From a virus, in the IMG/VR virus record IMGVR_UViG_3300043427_000721, positions 1-36,688 of that record: a stretch of 36,688 nt of DNA; one strand, 5' to 3'. The notes beneath the pieces are model-generated. The model was not told the origin of the DNA. It saw nothing but the letters and a program-made list of their open reading frames with translations, and searched no databases. Below, piece by piece: positions 22,149 through 30,703 of this stretch. The position numbers were made by a program, and so were the translations under genes. Each line of letters opens with the position of its first letter. The first letter of the stretch is position 1.

Positions 22149-22460
22149 TTACTGATTCTCAGGCTTATTATTTTCAAAGTGCTTTTGGTATTCCGGCACT
22201 ACGTTATTGACAAACCACTCAAAACTATTGCAACTTATTATAGAAGTACCGTCTGAAAAATTAACTTTTGTAGTATTGGCTATAAATTCACCGTCATCAT
22301 CAAACAAAGGAAAATCAATAAAGTCCATAATTGTTTTTTCTGCAGGATCAAAGCAATAGCTAAACCTAACCCAACCGTCCTTTTTGTCTCTAAAACAAAT
22401 AAGGTTATCATCGAATGATGTTACATAGTGCCGTTCAAATATTCTGAAGCAAATCATCAA
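22149..22460 (-). CDS. Protein of unknown function at the end of the late operon
   Basis: This 103-aa protein has aromatic and acidic character (FRIFERHYVTSFDDNLICFR, MDFIDFPLFDDDGEFIANTT) and looks beta-rich. It overlaps the metallophosphoesterase gene by 4 nt and is the last gene before the early promoter. The DDDGEF turn could bind calcium, but no known domain is recognised. Confidence 0.75.
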   Translation of the reverse strand: MMICFRIFERHYVTSFDDNLICFRDKKDGWVRFSYCFDPAEKTIMDFIDFPLFDDDGEFIANTTKVNFSDGTSIISCNSFEWFVNNVVPEYQKHFENNKPENQ

Positions 22461-23437
22461 TACACTTTACCTTTACTGATTCGTAAATTCTGCAAATAAT
22501 AAGTACCGTCTGTTTTTAAGTCTAATGTTGCAAAGCCATGATTCCATTTATTATATGGCATGTAAATAGGTGAAGGTTCGCAAAGATGACCGGTTGAATG
22601 AGTAGTAATTAAGTCACCGTTTAACGTAGTTTCTGTATGGCTTGATGTTTTATGAAAGTGTCCAACTAACAAAGAATCGGAGGCTTTTAAATACATTGAC
22701 CTTGCAGGATTCACTCCACCGGATCCACCCGGAAACTCATGACCGTGTAATATATTTAGTTTGCCGGCACTTATAATTCTTTTATCTTTTACAACCTCAA
22801 CGTGTTTTTCACCGCATTTAAGCAAAGCTTGTAATTCAAACTCTTCGCAGTCTAACAACTCAGGTGCTTTTACAAACATCCACTTTTCGTACCTTTCATC
22901 ATGGTTGCCTAATTTGTAAACTACTTGTTTAAACCATTCACTAACTAAGTCTATAAACATTCTTGCCGAATCAAGTTCTTGTTTAAATGACCTTTTGCGT
23001 GGATCTTTTTCAAATCTACTAAGCTGATAAAAGTCGATTAAGTCACCGTTAATTAGTAACCTATCAAAACCATTCGTAATTCCATAATTTAAAGCCGTTT
23101 TAAGCGCACTTTCGTCATGATAAGGTAAATGTATATCACTAAGGACTAACCAACGTCCTGGAGCCAAAATATAAGGCTCTCTTGTTTCTGCATAACTTTC
23201 AGGAAAATTAGCCCACGGATTCAAAGTTCCTTGTTCAGTTCTTATAAAACTTTTATCTTTTACCTCTTTTAAAGATCTTTTTCCACTTTTACCAGCATAG
23301 TACTTGACAAGCTGTCTAACATTTTCTACCGTTTTAAATGTAGCATTGTGTTCTGAGTATATTTTTTTTGCTAAAGTATGTATTGGTGCTTTAGGGTATT
23401 TAGCCAAATACTTTTTTACTAATTCGCCTTTTGTCAT
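22457..23437 (-). CDS. Calcineurin-like metallophosphoesterase
   Basis: This 326-aa protein begins with about 60 residues that look helix-turn-helix-like (VRQLVKYYAGKSGKRSLKEV), then the classic metallophosphoesterase motifs: SDIH (D101, H103), GDLID (131-135), GNHDE (177-181), HGHE (231-234) and GHFH (259-262). The two-metal site is complete. The substrate cannot be read, but phage relatives act on nucleic acid ends or modified phosphates. Its place beside lysis genes is unusual. It overlaps holin-like and unknown genes by 4 nt each side. Confidence 0.93.
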   Translation of the reverse strand: MTKGELVKKYLAKYPKAPIHTLAKKIYSEHNATFKTVENVRQLVKYYAGKSGKRSLKEVKDKSFIRTEQGTLNPWANFPESYAETREPYILAPGRWLVLSDIHLPYHDESALKTALNYGITNGFDRLLINGDLIDFYQLSRFEKDPRKRSFKQELDSARMFIDLVSEWFKQVVYKLGNHDERYEKWMFVKAPELLDCEEFELQALLKCGEKHVEVVKDKRIISAGKLNILHGHEFPGGSGGVNPARSMYLKASDSLLVGHFHKTSSHTETTLNGDLITTHSTGHLCEPSPIYMPYNKWNHGFATLDLKTDGTYYLQNLRISKGKVY

Positions 23438-23886
23438 TTGCGTTTAATTGCGTGGTACTTTTCGACTCCCCTGCTTCCGAAATAAGCTACCACAACGGTT
23501 ATTAATAAAGTCTCCATCAAAGTTATGTAACTTTCTTTAATTTCAAAGTTAATACTTAGTGAATCAAATATTATCATTAAGAAAAGGAATCCAACCATTG
23601 CTAATAAAACAATTGGTCTGCTATTCTTACTCAGCCATGAATCGGATGACATGTCCGCGTTCCAACGTTCACTTATGTTATTTTCTTCAGCTTCCAATGC
23701 CTTTGCAGTAGCCTCAGCCATACGTGCCTCGTGTTCATTAACTATACGTGCCATTTCAATAGCAGCCGCTTGTTTCTCTTCAGGTGTTTGGATGAATTTG
23801 TCAATGGTATTACCTAAACTTTTAATAAGCTCTCCAGTACTTCCTTTAATTATATTACCAAAAAAGTTCTTAATAGGGTTTGGCAT
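23434..23886 (-). CDS. Holin-like membrane protein (GTA 3TM type)
   Basis: This 150-aa protein has an acidic helical N-terminal half (FIQTPEEKQAAAIEMARIVN, then MAEATAKALEAEENNISERW), the conserved-looking MSSDSWLSKNSRP segment, and two clear membrane spans at about 91-110 and 119-137. This order matches holins of the family found in gene-transfer agents and many phages. It overlaps the 91-aa gene by 17 nt and the metallophosphoesterase by 4 nt. It would permeabilise the inner membrane and release the amidase. Confidence 0.8.
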   Translation of the reverse strand: MPNPIKNFFGNIIKGSTGELIKSLGNTIDKFIQTPEEKQAAAIEMARIVNEHEARMAEATAKALEAEENNISERWNADMSSDSWLSKNSRPIVLLAMVGFLFLMIIFDSLSINFEIKESYITLMETLLITVVVAYFGSRGVEKYHAIKRK

Positions 23887-24145
23887 CGCTTGTTATTTTA
23901 GGTGACTCAGGCAAAGTAGCCGTTCTATTTGCTAATTGTAAATTAAGAATCATGTTTGAATGCCTTTGTACATCCGTCTCAATTCTTGTTAGCCTTGCGT
24001 TTATAAACTTTTCATCTTCTTTACGATATAACACAAGTTCTTTAATATCGCTTTTTAAACTGTAGTATTGAGCAACAAACATAATAGCAATACTAACTAT
24101 TTGTATTACATCCTTAGTGCCAAACTTTAAACTATCTGCCTTCAT
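23870..24145 (-). CDS. Small membrane-anchored coiled-coil protein, lysis-related
   Basis: This 91-aa protein has an N-terminal membrane segment (DVIQIVSIAIMFVAQYYSL, residues 12-30) followed by a coiled-coil-like part (LKSDIKELVLYRKEDEKFIN through TRIETDVQRHSNMILNLQLA) and a short Pro-rich tail. Its place between amidase and holin suggests a spanin-like, antiholin or signal-arrest role. It overlaps the amidase by 4 nt and the holin by 17 nt. The exact role is a guess from position. Confidence 0.65.
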   Translation of the reverse strand: MKADSLKFGTKDVIQIVSIAIMFVAQYYSLKSDIKELVLYRKEDEKFINARLTRIETDVQRHSNMILNLQLANRTATLPESPKITSDAKPY

Positions 24146-24855
24146 AAACTCAATAATAAATCAATTAATTTAGGGTGTGGGTACATATCTACCTTACCAT
24201 TTAAAACATTCGTGTGATTCCATAAACCTGGATTCTTACTTACATAATTAGCGTCGCAAAAGTCAAAAGCTGAAACACCATTTTGTCTAATCATTTCAGG
24301 CAAACCTTTTCTAACATCTATTCCGTCTCTATTTGCAATGTACAAAATAAGTTCTTTTAATATTTGCAATTGCTTATCTGAGTAGTTATGCCAAAACTTG
24401 TGACCTTTAAATGGTTGCTTGAGTTCAATTATTTGGTCTTTTGCAACTTCAACGTTTACATACGTTTTACCATCTTTAATTTGACCGAAATTACAAACCT
24501 CAATACCTACACTGTTTGAGTGCATCGTACCTTTGCCAGTTCCTAAATGCCACCCCCATCCGCCTGCAGGAAAAGCTTGTGCAATAACACCATCGTAAGT
24601 ATTGTCATTACCTTTTACACTTTGACCTCCGAGTACAAACTCAGTGGCTACTTCACCACGTGTATCTCTTGCCCATTGTGTAATCGTATTAAAAGGATTA
24701 TGCCAACCAGCTGTATGATGTAAGAACAACCATTGCTTTTTAGTAGCACCAGCAAAGTATTGACCTTTTGGCAAGTGTGAAATTTTAATATTCAAATCAC
24801 TGACCGCTTTAGTCTCACTTAAGTCTGTTGTTATTTTACCTTTGTTGAAAATCAT
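24142..24855 (-). CDS. N-acetylmuramoyl-L-alanine amidase (endolysin)
   Basis: This 237-aa enzyme starts at ATG 24855, which overlaps the TGA of the preceding 70-aa gene (ATGA); an upstream GTG at 24909 is less likely. The Amidase_2 fold is clear: FLHHTAGWHNP (H46/H47), EFVLGG, QAFPAGGWGWHLG (H103), SVGIEVCNFG (E119) and a C-terminal NHTNVLNGKVDMYPHP with H214 and D223 as the likely third zinc/acid pair. It cleaves the amide between muramic acid and the peptide in host peptidoglycan. No signal peptide is visible, so release depends on the holin encoded downstream. Confidence 0.93.
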   Translation of the reverse strand: MIFNKGKITTDLSETKAVSDLNIKISHLPKGQYFAGATKKQWLFLHHTAGWHNPFNTITQWARDTRGEVATEFVLGGQSVKGNDNTYDGVIAQAFPAGGWGWHLGTGKGTMHSNSVGIEVCNFGQIKDGKTYVNVEVAKDQIIELKQPFKGHKFWHNYSDKQLQILKELILYIANRDGIDVRKGLPEMIRQNGVSAFDFCDANYVSKNPGLWNHTNVLNGKVDMYPHPKLIDLLLSL

Positions 24856-25064
24856 GGTATTGGAGGTGTTGGCGAGACCCATTCTATCAATGGTAAATTT
24901 TTTACCCACATAAATTCAGGATTAACACACAATTCCATTTCCTGTGTGCTGATAATCCAGTTTTCTGATAGATCAGTTATGGGGTTAAAATAACTGTCCT
25001 CATCATATAGCTGACCTACTAAGCTATCTTTTTGTGATTCTGTTAAAAGTCCTACTTCTATCAT
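24852..25064 (-). CDS. Conserved small phage protein of unknown function
   Basis: This 70-aa protein contains LTESQKDSLVGQLYDEDSYF and NPITDLSENWIISTQEMELC, a pattern that recurs in phages of Bacteroidota near fibre genes; the CVNPEFMWVKNLPLIEWV end is also typical. It starts within the last 4 nt of the LamG-like gene (ATGA) and its stop overlaps the amidase ATG. It may be a small chaperone or capsid/tail accessory. No function is known to me. Confidence 0.75.
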   Translation of the reverse strand: MIEVGLLTESQKDSLVGQLYDEDSYFNPITDLSENWIISTQEMELCVNPEFMWVKNLPLIEWVSPTPPIP

Positions 25065-25855
25065 ACTTGTCTACCTAAAGTTGTGTTTAAATTTTGCACG
25101 GCAGTATAAAAATTAGCTGCATCAGTATCTGTCAAGCCATCCCCTAAACTTGCAAAAGCGCATTCTTTACTTGTTGGAAATTGAATTGTAGTGTTATTAG
25201 TATTTCTTGCTCCAATATAATATGGCAATCCAAAGCTTATATTATTATCAGTTGCTGTTGAAGATGCTTGACTTATTCCATTTCGATAACATTCCCTATC
25301 AGAATTATTTCTTTTTGTACCTAACCAAAAACCTCTTGCATCAGCTGTTGTTGTATATGACAAACTATTATTACCAAAAAATACATTTGCTGCAACTCTA
25401 TTTTGAAAAATAGGCAAATTATTATTCCATACCCCCATTTCAATAGCATTACCAACTGTTAAAGTCCTTGAATAAAAAGATATATGACCTGATGAATTTA
25501 TAACTGTATCATTTAAAAATGTATTAGCATAACCATTTACACCACTAAATAAAATTCCTGTACTTGAATGAGTCATACCACCACTAAAAACCAACCTAAA
25601 CGCTCCATTAGTATCTTGCGGATCTTTAAGGTTATATTTGTGCGTTGTACTTGTCCCTCCCACCATTGGATAGATAGCTTTCATCTTAGTCCAAATATTG
25701 TAAGACTTTAAATCCAATACTAACTGATTTACCGCACTTTTTTGTGTTGCATCGGTTATTCCTGTAGCAGTGAAAAAAGCTTCTGCATCTGGGTCGTTAG
25801 CTACACCTCCGGCTTTTCTCGGCTTACTCGGTGAAAATCCAAAACCAATATACAT
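25061..25855 (-). CDS. LamG-like virion surface protein
   Basis: This 264-aa protein has a charged start (MYIGFGFSPSKPRKAGG), a helical AVNQLVLDLKSYNIWTKMKA segment (about 41-60), the VGGTSTTHKYNLKDPQDTNG stretch and a beta-sandwich body (ISFYSRTLTVGNAIEMGV, FWLGTKRNNSDREC). This pattern is common in probable receptor-binding or adhesion proteins of phages infecting Bacteroidota, and resembles concanavalin/LamG sandwiches. It overlaps the next gene by 4 nt. Sugar binding is inferred from the fold type. Confidence 0.72.
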   Translation of the reverse strand: MYIGFGFSPSKPRKAGGVANDPDAEAFFTATGITDATQKSAVNQLVLDLKSYNIWTKMKAIYPMVGGTSTTHKYNLKDPQDTNGAFRLVFSGGMTHSSTGILFSGVNGYANTFLNDTVINSSGHISFYSRTLTVGNAIEMGVWNNNLPIFQNRVAANVFFGNNSLSYTTTADARGFWLGTKRNNSDRECYRNGISQASSTATDNNISFGLPYYIGARNTNNTTIQFPTSKECAFASLGDGLTDTDAANFYTAVQNLNTTLGRQV

Positions 25856-25856
25856 A

Positions 25857-26159
25857 TTACTGATTGTTAGTTACAACTCCAATACAATCACCGCTACTCA
25901 TTGTCAAAGCACTAAACCAACTACCCTGTGGAGCAGTCAATAAGCTACCTTGTTTTACCGTACGTCCTGATAAATTTTGTCCGTACATTGCAGTAGTACC
26001 CAAAGCTGAAATACTTTCTCCGGCTGAAGTTGTAATTGTTAATGTAGTAAACACTGCATCGGTATTAATCAATAGTTGACTAAATTTCTTTCCTGTGTGT
26101 TCAGTGGTAACCTCGCAAAAGTAAGTACCACCGTTTCCTGCTAATCTATCTAAGCTCAT
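25857..26159 (-). CDS. Small virion-associated protein, beta-rich
   Basis: This 100-aa protein reads MSLDRLAGNGGTYFCEVTTE, then TGKKFSQLLINTDAVFTTLT and later MYGQNLSGRTVKQGSLLTAP. It is Gly/Thr/Ser-rich and almost all beta, with a short CIGVVTNN end, which suggests a small trimeric or decoration domain. It lies between a tiny unknown gene and the LamG-like protein. Probably part of the fibre or tail tip. No family name recognised. Confidence 0.65.
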   Translation of the reverse strand: MSLDRLAGNGGTYFCEVTTEHTGKKFSQLLINTDAVFTTLTITTSAGESISALGTTAMYGQNLSGRTVKQGSLLTAPQGSWFSALTMSSGDCIGVVTNNQ

Positions 26160-26165
26160 TTTTAT

Positions 26166-26336
26166 TTATTTTTTAAGTTTATAACCGTATCTAATTATTG
26201 TTTGTGGAAAGTTTAAATCTGTAGCGTAAAATTCAACTGATTCAAGTTCGTTATTAGTGTAATAATAAACATTGTATTTCGGGTAAATTTTACCATCAAT
26301 TTCTACAGGCTCGTATTTTATTTCGTATTCGTACAT
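26166..26336 (-). CDS. Small protein of unknown function
   Basis: This is a 56-aa frame from ATG 26336 to a TAA at 26166-26168. It reads MYEYEIKYEPVEIDGKIYPK and ends RYGYKLKK. It is rich in Tyr and charged residues and looks beta-rich. It fills the gap between the 100-aa and 366-aa genes with a start 2 nt after the stop of the latter, which supports it as real. Confidence 0.65.
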   Translation of the reverse strand: MYEYEIKYEPVEIDGKIYPKYNVYYYTNNELESVEFYATDLNFPQTIIRYGYKLKK

Positions 26337-26337
26337 A

Positions 26338-27438
26338 TTACTCAATATAAATAGTTATTACACAACGTACTATTGTTGGATTTGTAGCCCATGCAGGAGT
26401 AATTAATTTACCATGAATATAATCACCTTCGCTAACTGCAATGTTTGTATTGTAATATAAATTGTTATTATTAGATGTAAATATTATAGTGTTATCTATT
26501 AAATAGTCTGTGGTGTTATTTAATCTTATTAATAACTCTGAAGTCTCATTTGTTCCTGTTGTGGTACATACAAAAGTAGACGCAATCTTTTTTATTATTC
26601 CAGACTTTAAAATATGACCTGCAGGAAAGTTTAAAGCACCTGTTGTTAATGGTCCAGCATTAAAATTTGCTCCAAATGAATAGGTAGATGAATCTGCTAA
26701 ACTCGTCCCTGCAAATCCTAACAATAAAGTATAACCAAGCATCTGTTTATTTTCATAACGAGTGTTACCACTTGACCATACAATAGTATCATTGTCAATT
26801 GGATTAGGAGCGTAAACATCATGCAATTCATTCAATTCATATCCGTTTTGAATCTTAACGAATATCTTACCGTTGTTTGCGTTTACATACTCTACATACC
26901 CCAAAGCAACCGTATGATTTGGAGCAGTTGGTTTTACATTTGTTATCCCTCCGGCAACTGTTGCACTTAAGTACAAAGGATCTCCATCTGTCCATGTTTC
27001 ACCTTGCAAGCTACCTGTGGTGTTAATGTTATTGATTTGACCATATAACATTATATACCCTTCCTGATTGTTTGCTATATCTTCGCTAACAATACCCAAA
27101 GTATCAACGCTAGAAGGGTCATTGTTTGCCTGTGCTAAATTAACTTGCAATCTTTGACCTTGAGCAGTTGTAACCTTTACAACCTTATATTGTGTACGTA
27201 GTAAATTAGACCCTGTTCCATTAATCACTAAAGCAGTTAATTGTGTATCTATTGGTTGATAGTCTAAATTATTCCACGTATCAGTTCCATTGCCTATTTT
27301 AAAACGTGGTTGGTTTGTTTGAGTATATAAGTCATCCGTAGTTACCGCAACCTCACCATTTAACAAAACAGGATTGCTCGATGTCCAATTTGCCTCTGTA
27401 TCTTTTCTTAATTGTATTGTACCTGTTAATATACTCAT
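26338..27438 (-). CDS. Tail fibre-like protein
   Basis: This 366-aa protein's N-terminus (MSILTGTIQLRKDTEANWTS, with PVLLNGEVAVTTD and RFKIGNGTDTWNNLDY) is the standard peptidase/hyaluronidase-type fibre start found in many phages. The middle repeats Gly/Asn/Thr-rich beta segments. The C-terminus (GNTRYENKQMLGYTLLLGF and SELLIRLNNTTDYLIDN) looks like a beta-sandwich tip similar in style to the split fibre at the contig ends. It overlaps the tail-terminator-like gene by 4 nt. It probably binds or degrades host surface polymers; no catalytic motif is certain. Confidence 0.75.
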   Translation of the reverse strand: MSILTGTIQLRKDTEANWTSSNPVLLNGEVAVTTDDLYTQTNQPRFKIGNGTDTWNNLDYQPIDTQLTALVINGTGSNLLRTQYKVVKVTTAQGQRLQVNLAQANNDPSSVDTLGIVSEDIANNQEGYIMLYGQINNINTTGSLQGETWTDGDPLYLSATVAGGITNVKPTAPNHTVALGYVEYVNANNGKIFVKIQNGYELNELHDVYAPNPIDNDTIVWSSGNTRYENKQMLGYTLLLGFAGTSLADSSTYSFGANFNAGPLTTGALNFPAGHILKSGIIKKIASTFVCTTTGTNETSELLIRLNNTTDYLIDNTIIFTSNNNNLYYNTNIAVSEGDYIHGKLITPAWATNPTIVRCVITIYIE

Positions 27439-28061
27439 GATGCCACTATACTATTTGAATAAGTTGTATTTGCTAAACCGCCATCTATACCGCTAAATTG
27501 TAAAACCGAATACGTTCCTCCACATGCAACCGTTGTAATTATTGCACCAGTTGAGCTATCCGTTATCGTTACCACTCCACTACTCAAAGGTACGTCCGGA
27601 GTGTATGTATCGTAGTTAAAACCTAATTGTGGTATTGAACAACGGTCTTGATCGAAAAACTGATTAAACGTCAAAACAAAACGCCAACCGGCTATTTCAT
27701 CATCTCCAAACGCATATCTTACCGGATCAAAGTTTACATTTTGTTGTACCCTCATATTTGGAAAATATGCACCGGATAGAAAGTGAGCCACAACGTCAAG
27801 CGCAACCCTTTGCATATCAGAGTAAACCTCTGCCCAATTAGTAAAACCTTTTGTTAACCTATCAACTAAAAACACCTCAATGTTTGTTTGTTGGATGTCA
27901 TCAACTATATTAGCCGGATTAACATCAACATACATCAAAGGATAGTTAGTCACTCCGCTTGTTGCCAAATCGTAAACCTCACCACTTCCAAAATTGTTAA
28001 TTTGGTAGTGTGCATCCGCAAAGTCGCTAAGGTTTTTTATTATTTGGTTTATCGTTGTCAT
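27435..28061 (-). CDS. Tail terminator-like protein
   Basis: This 208-aa protein has a start MTTINQIIKNLSDFADAHYQ, an NYPLMYVDVNPANIVDD stretch, LVDRLTKGFTNWAEVYSDMQ and YAFGDDEIAGWRFVLTFNQF, a layout often found in tail-terminator or neck proteins that lie after the head-tail connector gene. The last 60 residues form a separate, Ser/Thr/Val-rich beta end. Start overlaps a tiny gene and stop overlaps the fibre gene by 4 nt. Family assigned by pattern and position. Confidence 0.65.
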   Translation of the reverse strand: MTTINQIIKNLSDFADAHYQINNFGSGEVYDLATSGVTNYPLMYVDVNPANIVDDIQQTNIEVFLVDRLTKGFTNWAEVYSDMQRVALDVVAHFLSGAYFPNMRVQQNVNFDPVRYAFGDDEIAGWRFVLTFNQFFDQDRCSIPQLGFNYDTYTPDVPLSSGVVTITDSSTGAIITTVACGGTYSVLQFSGIDGGLANTTYSNSIVAS

Positions 28062-28146
28062 TTAATTTATTTAGGTACTCTTTTAATTTTTTTATTTTAT
28101 CAAAATTGTGACTACCTTTTTTAACTCCTCGTTTTGTATCGCTCAT
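28027..28146 (-). CDS. Possible tiny basic protein (low confidence)
   Basis: This 39-aa frame from ATG 28146 to TAG 28027 spans the gap between the connector gene (ends 28121) and the tail-terminator gene (starts 28061). It overlaps both by about 26-35 nt and is very Lys/Asn-rich (KRGVKKGSHNFDKIKKLKEY). It fills a gap with a start codon but could be an AT-rich chance frame. Confidence 0.4.
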   Translation of the reverse strand: MSDTKRGVKKGSHNFDKIKKLKEYLNKLNDNDKPNNKKP

Positions 28147-28705
28147 TGTTTCGTTGATTCATAAATTGACTATCTCGTCTGTAAAGTCTATTATCATCCT
28201 CCAAATAAATACTACTTGAAAAACTATCTAAGTTTGGAAATATAGTGTCTATTTTGTCTCCAGGATTAGTGTACAAAGGATAACTTGATTCGTACTCTAA
28301 CAAGTAATTGATTAAACGTCTTGTATGGTATTGTGCTTTGTGTTTTACAAACTCCATTAACCTATCCAAATCATTCGCTCCTATTGTGCTCGAATTGTCG
28401 CTATTCTTAGTAACTATATTCTTATTTGTAAACTTGAATGTAAGGAATGGAGCAGCCTCATAAATAACCCACCACTTTAAAGCAGGAATAATATAAGTAT
28501 CTAACAAAGTAGTATTTAAAGCCGTTAGCGTGTTTGTGTCTATTTGCGTAACCAACTCATCATAGAGTCCGCTTCCAATATACTCACGTATGTGGATTTC
28601 TTGAGCTTCTTTGATCGAAACAAGCAAATACTTTTCATCAACATTCTCATCGATGAACGTAAACTCTTTAATATATGTCGCATTTATGAAATAAATATCT
28701 GCCAT
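28121..28705 (-). CDS. Head-tail connector-like protein
   Basis: This 194-aa protein has a helical N-terminus FINATYIKEFTFIDENVDEK, an EAQEIHIREYIGSGLYDELV segment and a long helical middle (IPALKWWVIYEAAPFLTFKF), a pattern typical of the connector protein (DUF6712-like) following portals in phages of Bacteroidota. The last 50 residues are charged (RRDSQFMNQRNNERYKTRS). It starts 4 nt after the portal stop. Function inferred from position and pattern. Confidence 0.7.
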   Translation of the reverse strand: MADIYFINATYIKEFTFIDENVDEKYLLVSIKEAQEIHIREYIGSGLYDELVTQIDTNTLTALNTTLLDTYIIPALKWWVIYEAAPFLTFKFTNKNIVTKNSDNSSTIGANDLDRLMEFVKHKAQYHTRRLINYLLEYESSYPLYTNPGDKIDTIFPNLDSFSSSIYLEDDNRLYRRDSQFMNQRNNERYKTRS

Positions 28706-28708
28706 CTT

Positions 28709-30703
28709 TTATGCTTTTTTTCTTACCACTCTTTGTAACCAAGCGTGCCTGCAATAGTCACGTGTTATGTCCGTTCCTTTTTGTCTCCAATATCCACCTC
28801 TATGTTCCCAAACATCCCATCCAACCTCCGCACTAATTGAATTAATATCTTCACGAGAGTAAAGCAAATTAGCTTGTACAAGTTCCTCGCAGAACGGACG
28901 GCTTGTTTTGAGTAACATTGGACCCGAAACGCTTGGATTCAAACCATACGAATACATTACCTCAACTTTACTAACTGGCTTTTCCTCAAGTATTGTTTGA
29001 GCTTTTTCAGTTAATAGTCTTTCATCTTTTTTAACCTCGATAGCTCCATCTTCAATCATTTTCTCAATAGCCTTTTCAACCGCTTCAACTTCCATCTTTA
29101 AGGCTTTGGCTATCTCTTTACTTTCAAGTGTGGGACTTTCTTTGAGTATTTCGAGGATCTGCTTCCATTTCTTTTTATAGTCATCTGCAAACAAGTCATT
29201 TACAAATTCGTAAGTGTCTGAAGGCTTGCCGTACTTTTTAAATACGTCTAAGGCTTTTAACTCACTTTCGTTAACTCTAAACGTTTCTTTTGCCTTTGCG
29301 TTTTCTTTTTGTTCAACTTGCACCGCGCCATTCACAATACCCATTGCATCTTGCTCAGATAAACCAAACAATAAAATTAATAAGTTTAATTTTTGTGATT
29401 CGCTCAATTCAGGATTTGAAGCAATAGCAACAAGTGACTGAGTTCCACCTACACCTAATCTTTCACTCAATAAACTTTCAGTAGTCATTCCCTCAATCAC
29501 TAACGGATTGTAACCAGCCATTGCCCTTAATTCATCCTTAGTTAAAATTTGAACAAGTGTATTTTCAGTCAATTGATTTGAAATAGGCTCAACCTCAACT
29601 AACTTTATTTTAACCGGACTTCTTTTGTACTCAAATAACTTATTAAAGAATTTCTCAATTTCTAATTGATGCGGACGTACATAAGTATTTTTAAATAACT
29701 CAAAAGCCTCAATCAATTCATTACGCCCCCCAAGTTGCCCGGATGTCTTAACGCCCATTAACATTGGATTCACTACTTTGTGACCAATGAATAATTCTTC
29801 CTGTACGGTCTTATTAAGGATGTCAAATTGTTTGTCAAAATCAGTAGCCTGTAACCTATCAACCGTTGGAGCGTTGTCCTTAGTTTGGTTAAACATTACT
29901 AACAAACTATTTGCTGAATCAGTCCCGGTATATTGATTTTGTAACTTGTCAAATATATCCTGTTTCTCTTCTTCCGTTGGTCGACCATTGTTAAAACTTA
30001 CAATAGTACCTGCATTGAAATTAGACTTTATTCCATTAAGCCAAAAGTTTGAAATTTCATATTCCATTTCAGCGTAAGGAATAGAAGATACATATTCCGG
30101 CAAAGGATAGTATTTTATTCCCGGTCTGTACATCTTCATGCACATTAACTGCCTGCCTGTTGGATTCTCAGGATCAAACTTAGGAATATACTCTAATTCA
30201 GTTTTCTCTGCGTTCTGAGTGGTTTGTGACCAGTCATTAGAATACCAATAACCATCCTCACTTTTGTCCATTCTAATCTTGGTATAGTCAATATTGTAAT
30301 ACTCAAAATCAGTTCCTGCCTTATTCCAAATAACCTCTAAATAAAAACCACCAAAAATAAGCCTATCTAATGTACATTTGTAAACAATGTCGCTTACTGT
30401 TTCACCGTACTTGTTAGCTTGCTTTAAATAGTCTAAACGTATTGACTTACTTGTAGTAGTTGTACCTTCATCTTTAATTGTAACACCATTACCTGCTATA
30501 TAAAAGGCTTTTGAGGTTAGGATAGCATTGTGCTTAGACGAACGATTAAAAAGCTTTAAAAGGTAATCAGGATAACGATTTTTAAACTCTTTGTCATCCG
30601 CACCGTAAATAATCCAATCCTTGTTTTTTTCTTCTTTAAAAACAGGCACTTTGGAAGCATTCAGCTTCAATACCATTAACATATTACTAAGCTCCTGCGC
30701 CAT
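28709..30703 (-). CDS. Portal protein with C-terminal extension
   Basis: This 664-aa protein is the head vertex portal. The core includes LKLFNRSSKHNAILTSKAFY and the long YGETVSDIVYKC..LIFGGFYLEV stretch, then FFNKLFEYKRSP near residue 350. Beyond about 480 it carries extra modules: a winged-helix-like stretch (LEILKESPTLESKEIAKALK...) and a C-terminal domain from residue 601, SRPFCEELVQANLLYSREDI, with CRHAW at the end. The ATG at 30703 overlaps the previous gene by 17 nt; a second ATG seven codons later (30682) is preceded by AGGAG and could be the true start. The extension resembles that seen in minor head proteins. Confidence 0.88.
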   Translation of the reverse strand: MAQELSNMLMVLKLNASKVPVFKEEKNKDWIIYGADDKEFKNRYPDYLLKLFNRSSKHNAILTSKAFYIAGNGVTIKDEGTTTTSKSIRLDYLKQANKYGETVSDIVYKCTLDRLIFGGFYLEVIWNKAGTDFEYYNIDYTKIRMDKSEDGYWYSNDWSQTTQNAEKTELEYIPKFDPENPTGRQLMCMKMYRPGIKYYPLPEYVSSIPYAEMEYEISNFWLNGIKSNFNAGTIVSFNNGRPTEEEKQDIFDKLQNQYTGTDSANSLLVMFNQTKDNAPTVDRLQATDFDKQFDILNKTVQEELFIGHKVVNPMLMGVKTSGQLGGRNELIEAFELFKNTYVRPHQLEIEKFFNKLFEYKRSPVKIKLVEVEPISNQLTENTLVQILTKDELRAMAGYNPLVIEGMTTESLLSERLGVGGTQSLVAIASNPELSESQKLNLLILLFGLSEQDAMGIVNGAVQVEQKENAKAKETFRVNESELKALDVFKKYGKPSDTYEFVNDLFADDYKKKWKQILEILKESPTLESKEIAKALKMEVEAVEKAIEKMIEDGAIEVKKDERLLTEKAQTILEEKPVSKVEVMYSYGLNPSVSGPMLLKTSRPFCEELVQANLLYSREDINSISAEVGWDVWEHRGGYWRQKGTDITRDYCRHAWLQRVVRKKA

